Positions 1-5,033 of a DNA stretch of 5,033 bases are shown one piece after another. How positions within the stretch are numbered: the stretch's first letter is position 1; the number at the start of each line of letters is the position of its first letter. The notes under the pieces are model-generated. The model was not told the origin of the DNA and did no database searches. It saw only the letters and a list, made by a program, of their open reading frames with translations. The translations under genes and the position numbers were made by a program. Source of the stretch: JAJKJG01 sp036556825 (GTDB lineage Bacteria > Pseudomonadota > Alphaproteobacteria > Rhizobiales > Beijerinckiaceae); assembly GCA_036556825.1 (NCBI GenBank), contig DATBIR010000095.1, positions 1 to 5,033 of the forward strand. Direction: 5' to 3'.

Positions 1-2210
1 AGCTGCAGGTAGCGCTCGAGGCGCGCCGAGCTGTGCTCGGGCCCCTGCCCTTCGTAGCCGTGCGGCAGGAACAGCGTGATGCCGGACACCCGACCCCACT
101 TGGCTTCGCCCGAGGTGATGAACTGGTCGATGATCACCTGCGCGCCATTGGCGAAGTCGCCGAACTGGCCCTCCCAGATCACGAGCGTCTCGGGATCCGT
201 CGTCGAGTAGCCGTACTCGAACCCGAGCACCGCCTCCTCCGACAGCACCGAGTCAATGATGGCCAGGCGCGCCCTCTCCCCGGCAACACGGGCCAGCGGA
301 ACGTGCGTGCGCCCGGTCGCCTGTTCGTGCCAGACCGCGTGACGGTGGAAGAAAGTGCCGCGTGCGGAGTCCTGCCCGCAGAGCCGCACGTGATAGCCAT
401 CCTCGAGCAGCGTCGCGTAGGCGAGCGTCTCGGCGGCGCCCCAGTCGAGTGGCGCCTCGTCCGCATACATGTGCCGGCGGTCCTCGACGATGCGCGTCAC
501 GCGCGGGTGCAACAGGAAGCCGTCGGGGACGGCAGTCAGCTTTGCGGCAAGCGCCTGCAGCCGCTCCCGCGCGACAGCGGTCGCGGGCGCCTCGGACCAG
601 TCCGCGGCGAGGTGGCGGCTCCAGTCGACGGTGTGGACGTTTCCGGTGGTGCCGGCGAAGGCACGCGCCTGCGGATGGCCTTCGTCGAGTCCACGGCGGT
701 ATTCCTCCGCCATCTGCGCCGCCTGCCCCTCGTCCAGCAGCCCATCCTCCTCGAGCTGCCTGCCGTAGATCTGGCGTGCCGTCGGGTGCTTGCGGATCGC
801 CTGGTACATGAGCGGCTGCGTCGCCGATGGCTCATCCGCCTCGTTGTGGCCGTGGCGACGATAGCAGACGAGGTCGATCACCACGTCCTTGCGGAACTTC
901 ATGCGGTAGTCGAGCGCGAGCCGGGCGGCGCTCACGACCGCCTCGGGATCGTCCGCGTTCACGTGGAAGATCGGCGCCTCGATCATCTTGGCGACGTCGC
1001 TGCAGTAGAGCGTCGAGCGCGCGTCCGCCGGCTCGCTGGTCGTGAACCCCACCTGGTTGTTGACGACCACGTGCAGCGTTCCGCCGGTCGCGAAGCCGCG
1101 TGCCTGCGACAGCTGCATCGTCTCCATGACGACGCCCTGGCCGGCGAAGGCCGCGTCGCCGTGGATCAGCACGGGCATCACCCGCTCACCGGTCGCATCG
1201 CCGCGCCGGTCCTGGCGCGCGCGCACGGAGCCTTCCACCACCGCGTTCACGACCTCGAGGTGCGAGGGATTGAACGCGAGCACCACGTGCACGTTGCCGC
1301 CCACCGTGCGCAGGTCCGCGGAGAAGCCCTTGTGGTACTTGACGTCGCCCGAGCCCCTGAGGGAGTCCAGGTCCACGTGGCCTTCGAACTCGGAGAACAG
1401 CATGGACGGGGCCTTGCCGAGCACGTTGACGAGCACGTTGAGCCGGCCCCGGTGCGCCATGCCGATGACGATGTCCTCGACGCCCGCGGCGCCCGCGCGC
1501 TGGATCACGTCGTCGAGCAGCGGGATGAGCGCGTCGCCCCCTTCCAGGGAGAAGCGCTTCTGGCCGACGTACTTGGTGTGCAGGTAGCGTTCGAGGCCCT
1601 CGGCCACCGAGAGCTGCCACAGGAGGTTGAGCCGCTCCTCGCGGCTCAGGCGCTGCTGCAGTCGCGCCTCCTGGAAGCGGTCCTGCAGCCAGAGTCGTTC
1701 TTCGCCCGCGGAGACGTGCGCAAACTCCGCGCCAATCCGTCCGCAGTACACCTGGCGCAGCTGGCTGAGGATCTCGCGCAGCTTCATCTGCTTGTCGACG
1801 CCGCTGCCGGGGCCGCCGGTGAAGAACTCGGTGTCCAGGTCGGCCTCGCTCAGGCCGCCGTAGGCGGGATCGAGCACCTCCGGCACCGGCCGGCGCAGAA
1901 GCGCGAGCGGGTCGATGTCCGCGACCAGGTGACCGCGGTTGGCGTAGAACTGGATCAGGCGGGAGACCGCCGCCTGCTTCTCGCCGCCGTCGATGGCGGC
2001 AGCGCCCGTCGCCGGCACACGGCCCGGGACCGGGGCGTTCCGGCGCCTCGTCACGCCTGATTCGGCTCCGAGCCCGCCAAAAAACGCCTGCAACCCCGGC
2101 GCGACGTCTGCAGGATTCGCCAGGAAGCGCTCGTACTGCGCCTCGAGATAGGGCGCCTGCGCGCTCGAGAACGGGCTTGATTCGTACAGTTCGCGCAGGG
2201 AGCGGCTCAT
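1..2210 (-). CDS. sucA: 2-oxoglutarate dehydrogenase E1 component (SucA), 3' end beyond window
   Basis: This is the thiamine-diphosphate E1 subunit of the 2-oxoglutarate dehydrogenase complex. It decarboxylates 2-oxoglutarate in the TCA cycle and passes the succinyl group to the lipoyl domain of E2 (SucB) in the cytoplasm. Reading the complement from the ATG at 2210-2208 gives 736 uninterrupted codons. The N-terminus (MSRSLRELYESSPFSS, then YLEAQYERFLANP) resembles the short E2/E3-binding segment of SucA. Family motifs follow: GMAHRGRLN around H253, FNPSHLE at H317, HGDAAFAGQG at 350-359 (D352 in the ThDP/Mg region), NNQVGFTTS, and CYRRHGHNEADEPS. WGAAE at 590-594 and GQDSARGTF around D614 open the transketolase-type pyrimidine-binding domain. 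About 200 of the usual ~930-940 residues lie off the left edge. The start is supported by this N-terminal similarity; no Shine-Dalgarno precedes it. sucB and lpd would be expected downstream, outside the window. Identity is very secure. Confidence 0.97.
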   Translation of the reverse strand, partial: MSRSLRELYESSPFSSAQAPYLEAQYERFLANPADVAPGLQAFFGGLGAESGVTRRRNAPVPGRVPATGAAAIDGGEKQAAVSRLIQFYANRGHLVADIDPLALLRRPVPEVLDPAYGGLSEADLDTEFFTGGPGSGVDKQMKLREILSQLRQVYCGRIGAEFAHVSAGEERLWLQDRFQEARLQQRLSREERLNLLWQLSVAEGLERYLHTKYVGQKRFSLEGGDALIPLLDDVIQRAGAAGVEDIVIGMAHRGRLNVLVNVLGKAPSMLFSEFEGHVDLDSLRGSGDVKYHKGFSADLRTVGGNVHVVLAFNPSHLEVVNAVVEGSVRARQDRRGDATGERVMPVLIHGDAAFAGQGVVMETMQLSQARGFATGGTLHVVVNNQVGFTTSEPADARSTLYCSDVAKMIEAPIFHVNADDPEAVVSAARLALDYRMKFRKDVVIDLVCYRRHGHNEADEPSATQPLMYQAIRKHPTARQIYGRQLEEDGLLDEGQAAQMAEEYRRGLDEGHPQARAFAGTTGNVHTVDWSRHLAADWSEAPATAVARERLQALAAKLTAVPDGFLLHPRVTRIVEDRRHMYADEAPLDWGAAETLAYATLLEDGYHVRLCGQDSARGTFFHRHAVWHEQATGRTHVPLARVAGERARLAIIDSVLSEEAVLGFEYGYSTTDPETLVIWEGQFGDFANGAQVIIDQFITSGEAKWGRVSGITLFLPHGYEGQGPEHSSARLERYLQ

Positions 2211-2219
2211 GCCAGGCAA

Positions 2220-2247
2220 ATTATATCGGACCAACCTGGTACGGAAA
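2220..2247 (-). promoter_or_regulatory. Candidate sucA promoter with perfect TATAAT
   Basis: On the minus strand a perfect -10 hexamer TATAAT lies at 2225-2220. The best -35 is weak: TTTCCG at 2247-2242, 3 of 6 matches with a 16-bp spacer. There is no extended -10 TG. Transcription starting about 7 nt downstream of the -10 would begin near 2213, only 2-3 nt before the ATG at 2210, so the mRNA would be essentially leaderless. That fits the lack of any Shine-Dalgarno in the bases before the ATG. The -10 is seen directly; promoter activity is inferred. Confidence 0.5.
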
Positions 2248-2438
2248 CGAAGAGTTTTCAGCGGCTTACGCGAACTCGCGGCGCCGGCTCAGGGTGCGAC
2301 TTGAAGGACGTCACGCACCGGAGCAAGCTGCCGGCACAGTCAATAACAGCGCTTCCGGGTTTCCAGCCGGATGCCCTCCGCGACATCAACTGCCACGAAG
2401 GACGCCGGTGGGCACCGGTGTGTCGGCGCGTTGCGTTC

Positions 2439-2445
2439 GAGGGGG
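2439..2445 (+). promoter_or_regulatory. Shine-Dalgarno of the propeller gene
   Basis: The purine run GAGGGGG ends 4 nt before the ATG at 2450. The open frame continues upstream to 2177, but this ribosome-binding site, the signal peptide immediately after the ATG, and the overlap of any longer start with sucA coding sequence all fix the start at 2450. A second ATG at 2446 is out of frame and leads only to a short ORF. A 6-bp inverted repeat (CCGGTG / CACCGG, 2405-2418) lies about 20 nt upstream and could fold near the site; its role is unknown. Confidence 0.7.
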
Positions 2446-2449
2446 ATGC

Positions 2450-4300
2450 ATGAAACACCTGTTACCAGTCCTGGGACTGCTCGGTCTTGCCGTCACGTCG
2501 CCGTCGCCCGCCGCCGTGAGCTACAACTGCGGGGGCGTAGGCTCCGATTTTGATGCGAACTGCAGCCTCCAGGAGCTGCTGGATGGCGGGAGCATCACCG
2601 TCAACGGCATCCTGTTCGATACGTTCGTCTTCCAGGAATCGGTTTTCGCCGGTACGCCATTGGGCCCGGAGAGCGAGATTCGCGTCGACGGCGTCGATTC
2701 ACGCACGCACCCGGGAGTGCAATTCACCGATACGACCAATGCCTGGAACCGCTCCGGGTTGACCGTCACGCTCAACAAGCTCAATTTCAGGATCCGGAAT
2801 ACGAATCCCAACCCGCTCAACTTCATGACGGCCCGGCTTTACGCCGAGTTCGGAAACATCGCGGTCTACGACCTGGCGGAACAGGAAGACTCCAATGTCT
2901 TCATCAAGGATCGTCCATTCCCTGCGGCCTACGGGGATCCCAGCAATCCGCCGGTACTGCCGCAAGTGCGCGGCGAGGCCGTGGTCCAGTGCTTTGCGTC
3001 GGAGGCCGACCCCGCCCTGCTGAACATCAATTGCGCCAATACGACCCGGCGCGATACCCATACGGGCGCCCAGGAACGGGACGACTTTGAGCCCAATACC
3101 GACATGTACGCCGACATGGATTTCAACATCATCGCGGAACAGTCTGGAAACGCCGAGCTCAACCGCTTCATCTATCAGATGGAGATGGATGCATTCGTCG
3201 CGATGGCCACGGTGCCGGACATGAATGCCAACGGCAGCCCGGAGATCGCGGTGATCCAGCAGGGTTCGATTGTGGCTGAGGTGAGGGACAGCCAGACCTC
3301 TGCGGTGCTGGCCACTCTGACCTTTCTGGACGACCAGCACACGCCCATCGCGGCTGCCGTGCTGCCCGACCTGGATGGCAGCGGATTCCCGGAACTCGCC
3401 ATGCTGGCCGAGCGCTCAAGCGATGGTCAGGCGCTCGTGGAAATCCGCGACATGGGCGGGCCGGGATCGATGCGGCAGATCCAGTTCGCGGCGGGCTACG
3501 TTGCGCACGCGATGGTCGTGATCGGTGACGATGCGGACAACGACGGCACGCCGGAACTCGCCGTATTGGCGACGCGCCGGAGTGACGGAGAAGAAGTGGT
3601 CGAGATCAGGAACGCTTTCGGTCTGGCGAACCGGCGGTTCCTGCGCTACGGCTCGAATTTCCAGGTGCTCGACATTGCCGTCGTCGATGACGCCGACGGC
3701 AATGGCGTGCCGGAAATTGCAGCCACCGGCGGGCGATTCAGCAACAACCGCTATCTGGTCCAGATCCGCAATGCCGCCGGCCCCCCGCAGCCGCAGTCCT
3801 TCTACCTTCCAAATGGGCATGTTCCGAGGCGCGTGACCAGCGTGGCGGATGCCGATGGCAATGGCACGCCCGAAGTGGCGGTTCTCCTCAGTCGGAACGG
3901 CGACGGCCTTACGCGCGTGTTCGTGGCCAATGCCAATAACATCGGCAACAGCACTATGTTCAACTATGGTGTCGGCGTGACGCCGCTCGGGTTGTTCGGC
4001 ATCCCTGACACGGACGGCGATACGATTCCGGAGATTGCGTTGCTGGTGGACCGGCAGCAGAGCGCGAATGTCGACGTCGTCATCGACAACGCGGCCGGGC
4101 CACCGGCCCGGCGCAATGTCGGCTTTCCCTCGGGCAGTATCCGGACATCGGTAGCGCTCGATTTTCTCGGCGATTGGGATTCGAACGGTCAGGCGGAAGT
4201 CGCCGTACTGCTCATCCACACGGCTGACGGGCGGATATATGCGCAGCGCCGCGAGACCGGGGGCTTGCCGGGCTTCGTGAACATCTTCTTCACGCAGTGA
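2450..4300 (+). CDS. Exported seven-repeat FG-GAP/VCBS-like beta-propeller protein
   Basis: The product is 616 residues from the ATG at 2450. Residues 1-22 form a Sec signal peptide: K2/H3, hydrophobic LLPVLGLLGLAV, then SPSPAA, with likely cleavage after A21 or A22. There is no lipobox cysteine. Residues 23 to ~250 form an N-terminal domain I cannot assign. It opens with a segment (SLQELLDGGSITVNGILFD) that reminds me of secreted PEP-CTERM-type proteins, but the C-terminus has no PEP-CTERM, LPXTG or other sorting motif. The protein's only cysteines after cleavage are C27, C38, C181 and C195, suggesting two disulfides. From D257 to the end come seven units, each starting with an Asp-rich DxDxNGxPE loop followed by an AVL-type strand, at 257, 307, 361, 414, 467, 520 and 575. 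This is the pattern of FG-GAP/VCBS/integrin-type propellers, where such loops bind calcium. An envelope or secreted binding role is inferred; no catalytic motif is visible. The gene is monocistronic, divergent from sucA, with no clear promoter. Confidence 0.9.
   Translation: MKHLLPVLGLLGLAVTSPSPAAVSYNCGGVGSDFDANCSLQELLDGGSITVNGILFDTFVFQESVFAGTPLGPESEIRVDGVDSRTHPGVQFTDTTNAWNRSGLTVTLNKLNFRIRNTNPNPLNFMTARLYAEFGNIAVYDLAEQEDSNVFIKDRPFPAAYGDPSNPPVLPQVRGEAVVQCFASEADPALLNINCANTTRRDTHTGAQERDDFEPNTDMYADMDFNIIAEQSGNAELNRFIYQMEMDAFVAMATVPDMNANGSPEIAVIQQGSIVAEVRDSQTSAVLATLTFLDDQHTPIAAAVLPDLDGSGFPELAMLAERSSDGQALVEIRDMGGPGSMRQIQFAAGYVAHAMVVIGDDADNDGTPELAVLATRRSDGEEVVEIRNAFGLANRRFLRYGSNFQVLDIAVVDDADGNGVPEIAATGGRFSNNRYLVQIRNAAGPPQPQSFYLPNGHVPRRVTSVADADGNGTPEVAVLLSRNGDGLTRVFVANANNIGNSTMFNYGVGVTPLGLFGIPDTDGDTIPEIALLVDRQQSANVDVVIDNAAGPPARRNVGFPSGSIRTSVALDFLGDWDSNGQAEVAVLLIHTADGRIYAQRRETGGLPGFVNIFFTQ
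3218..4297 (+). repeat. Seven tandem ~53-residue propeller repeats (protein level)
   Basis: Seven units begin at codons for residues 257, 307, 361, 414, 467, 520 and 575, with spacings of 50, 54, 53, 53, 53 and 55. Loop sequences in order are DMNANGSPE, DLDGSGFPE, DADNDGTPE, DADGNGVPE, DADGNGTPE, DTDGDTIPE and DWDSNGQAE. Units 3 and 4 share a downstream IRNA(F/A)G turn, and related IRDMGG, ANANN and IDNAAG turns occupy the same place in units 2, 5 and 6. Unit 6 replaces the loop Gly with Thr, and unit 7 replaces Pro with Ala. The copies have diverged at the DNA level, so the duplication is old. The last unit is short and ends with the protein, as expected if a strand from the start of the array closes the ring. 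Confidence 0.88.
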
Positions 4301-4303
4301 GGC

Positions 4304-4379
4304 TGGCGCCCCGGGCCGGAGTTGAACCGACGACCTGCCGCTTAGGAGGCGGCCGCTCTATCCACTGAGCTACCGGGGC
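4304..4379 (-). tRNA. tRNA-Arg(CCT), CCA encoded
   Basis: On the minus strand a complete 76-nt cloverleaf folds. The acceptor GCCCCGG pairs with CCGGGGC. TA occupies positions 8-9. The D-arm is GCTC/GAGC with an 8-nt loop. The anticodon stem GCCGC/GCGGC encloses loop CTCCTAA, giving anticodon CCT, which reads AGG. The variable region is AGGTC, and the T-arm GTCGG/CCGGC encloses TTCAACT with one T-G wobble. The discriminator is G and CCA is encoded at 4306-4304. The 3' end lies 3 bp from the stop codon of the convergent propeller gene. Confidence 0.97.
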
Positions 4380-4392
4380 GCTGGCGGGCGCG

Positions 4393-4398
4393 AGTGTA
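4393..4398 (-). promoter_or_regulatory. Possible -10 box for tRNA-Arg
   Basis: TACACT (4 of 6 matches to TATAAT) lies 13 nt upstream of the tRNA 5' end and is followed by a GC-rich discriminator (CGCGCCCGCC), as is common for stringently controlled stable-RNA promoters. No -35 is recognisable, because that position falls inside the GC hairpin at 4398-4431. The tRNA might instead be made by readthrough from the basic-protein gene. Confidence 0.3.
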
Positions 4399-4431
4399 CC
4401 CCGGACCGGCCCTTTCGGCCCGGTCCGGGGT
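4398..4431 (-). terminator. GC-rich hairpin downstream of the histone-like gene
   Basis: ACCCCGGACC (4398-4407) pairs perfectly with GGTCCGGGGT (4422-4431). An inner GGCC/GGCC pairing (4408-4411 with 4417-4420) leaves a bulged C4421 and loop CTTTC. It lies 21 bp past the stop codon of the basic-protein gene and 18 bp before tRNA-Arg. No U-tract follows on either strand, so it is not a canonical intrinsic terminator. It could be a weak or U-less terminator, an mRNA 3'-end stabiliser or a processing site. The structure is certain; the function is inferred. Confidence 0.55.
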
Positions 4432-4452
4432 CTGGCGGCTCGTGCCTCGCCG

Positions 4453-4806
4453 CTAGGCGGCCTGGGCCGGTACGACCGCTGGTGCCGGCTTGGGCTCCGC
4501 CATCGACGATTCGACAGCCGTCGTCGCCTGCTCGACCCTGGCGGCCGCCACGCCGACGGCCTGGGTCGCGGCCTTCTCGACCTTCACCGTCGCCGTGCGC
4601 ACGTTCTGCGCCGTGGTCCTGATCGCTCGCTTCGCAGTCCGCTTGGCGGTCTTCACCGTCTTGCGCGCCGCGCGCGCGGCCTTGCGGGCCACCTTGCGCA
4701 TCGTCTTGCGAGCCGATGCGCCCTTGCGTACGACCTTGCGCTTCGCCTTCACGGCGCGCCGCTTGCCGCGCTTTGCGGCCTTTTTCGCCTTCTTCCTGGC
4801 TGCCAT
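4453..4806 (-). CDS. Histone H1-like Lys/Arg/Ala-rich DNA-binding protein
   Basis: This 117-residue protein is predicted to bind and compact DNA in the nucleoid, by resemblance to bacterial H1-like and AlgP-like tails. Half of residues 1-60 are Lys or Arg (30 of 60), set in Ala-rich KKAKKAAKRGKRR-type repeats, and the first acidic residue is E77. Residues ~71-100 form a milder, probably amphipathic helical segment (VEKAATQAVGVAAARVEQA), followed by a Pro/Ala tail (EPKPAPAVVPAQAA). There is no cysteine, signal peptide or membrane segment. The ATG at 4806-4804 is preceded by GGAG with a 9-nt spacer, which fixes the start. A promoter with a perfect TTGACA lies upstream at 4867-4895, and a GC hairpin follows the stop. 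The gene sits between two tRNA genes on the same strand. Low sequence complexity makes orthology hard to assign, and an RNA-binding role cannot be excluded. Confidence 0.88.
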   Translation of the reverse strand: MAARKKAKKAAKRGKRRAVKAKRKVVRKGASARKTMRKVARKAARAARKTVKTAKRTAKRAIRTTAQNVRTATVKVEKAATQAVGVAAARVEQATTAVESSMAEPKPAPAVVPAQAA

Positions 4807-4838
4807 CTGGAATCACTCCGAATTGGGTTGGGGGACGC

Positions 4839-4858
4839 GCGTCGCAGCCGCGCGACGC
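4839..4858 (-). other. GC stem-loop in the 5' leader of the histone-like gene
   Basis: GCGTCGC (4839-4845) pairs perfectly with GCGACGC (4852-4858) around a 6-nt loop. It partly overlaps a 10-bp palindrome GACGCGCGTC (4834-4843). The predicted transcription start is near 4860, so the stem would sit at the very 5' end of the mRNA, where such stems can slow decay. It ends 19 bases before the Shine-Dalgarno and does not block it. The function is inferred. Confidence 0.4.
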
Positions 4859-4866
4859 TCGTTGTC

Positions 4867-4895
4867 ACGCTAGGACGCCGGTCACTGGCTGTCAA
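4867..4895 (-). promoter_or_regulatory. Promoter of the histone-like gene
   Basis: On the minus strand a perfect -35 TTGACA (4895-4890) is followed after 17 bp by TAGCGT (4872-4867), which matches TATAAT at 3 of 6 positions, including the first two and the last. The predicted start near 4860 gives a leader of about 55 nt before the ATG at 4806. It lies between the 3' end of tRNA-Ala and the gene, so the gene need not depend on tRNA readthrough. The weak -10 suggests moderate strength or an activator. Confidence 0.55.
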
Positions 4896-4914
4896 TCGGA
4901 GAACGAAGGGAAAT

Positions 4915-4990
<76 letters not shown>

Positions 4991-5006
4991 ACGTACGAGG
5001 GGCGGG

Positions 5007-5012
5007 ATTGTA
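5007..5012 (-). promoter_or_regulatory. -10 box of the tRNA-Ala promoter
   Basis: TACAAT (5 of 6 to consensus) lies 16 bp upstream of the tRNA 5' end. The sequence after it, CCCGCCCC, is a GC-rich discriminator of the kind that makes stable-RNA promoters sensitive to ppGpp. The -35 would fall at about 5030-5035, mostly beyond the window, so the promoter is only partly visible. Confidence 0.5.
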
Positions 5013-5033
5013 AAGACCCCCCGCCGGACCAGC

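Noticed and set aside
33..2060. A 675-codon plus-strand open frame antisense to sucA
   Set aside because: It is a shadow of a GC-rich gene. The complement encodes SucA with all family motifs, while this frame gives Arg/His/Val-rich sequence with no recognisable domain.
2212..2239. Inverted repeat CCAGG / CCTGG flanking the sucA -10 box as a possible operator
   Set aside because: Only 5 bp per arm with an 18-nt spacer and no extension either way, which is expected by chance.
2177..2449. Upstream extension of the propeller reading frame to an earlier ATG at 2177
   Set aside because: It would overlap the sucA start and bury the signal peptide 91 residues inside the protein. The ATG at 2450 has a strong Shine-Dalgarno directly before it.
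2699..3340. A 213-codon minus-strand open frame, and a 267-codon one at 3416-4219, antisense to the propeller gene
   Set aside because: Both mirror the propeller gene. The plus frame has a signal peptide, a ribosome-binding site and regular repeats; the antisense frames show no coherent domain and no ribosome-binding site was evident.
4304..4330. tRNA-Arg 3' end as an attachment site of an integrated element
   Set aside because: No duplicated tRNA 3' fragment and no integrase gene is visible in the window.
4370..4816. A 148-codon minus-strand ORF overlapping the histone-like gene in another frame
   Set aside because: It reads into the tRNA-Arg gene and yields low-complexity Gly/Arg/Gln sequence. 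The alternative frame has the better-placed ribosome-binding site and the H1-like composition.

Overview
The window comes from a GC-rich bacterial chromosome. It carries a 2-oxoglutarate dehydrogenase E1 gene, CCA-encoding tRNA genes and a Lys/Arg/Ala-rich histone-H1-like protein. That mix, and the tRNA species reading G-ending codons (Ala-CGC, Arg-CCT), fit a high-GC proteobacterium, most likely a gammaproteobacterium near Xanthomonadales. The lineage is an inference. No mobile element, CRISPR array, integrase or phage gene is visible.

Layout: (1) 1-2210, minus strand: the first 736 codons of sucA, running off the left edge, with the last ~200 codons outside. (2) 2211-2449: a 239-bp divergent intergenic region. 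It holds a perfect TATAAT box so close to the sucA ATG that the mRNA is predicted to be nearly leaderless. It also holds the Shine-Dalgarno of the rightward gene; no convincing promoter is visible for that gene. (3) 2450-4300, plus strand: a 616-residue exported protein. It has a Sec signal peptide, an unrecognised N-terminal domain with four cysteines, and seven regular ~53-residue repeats with Asp-rich calcium-type loops, best read as a seven-bladed FG-GAP/VCBS-like beta-propeller. (4) 4304-4379, minus: tRNA-Arg(CCT), whose encoded CCA end is 3 bp from the stop codon of the convergent propeller gene. (5) 4398-4431: a strong GC hairpin. (6) 4453-4806, minus: a 117-residue histone-H1-like basic protein with a good upstream promoter. 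(7) 4915-4990, minus: tRNA-Ala(CGC) with a -10 box and GC-rich discriminator at the right edge.

sucA, the basic protein and both tRNAs are housekeeping or nucleoid functions read leftward. The propeller gene is the only rightward gene and the least typical item. There is no evidence that the genes form one pathway, and I do not see a clear new multi-gene system. The item most worth follow-up is the propeller protein with its unassigned N-terminal domain.
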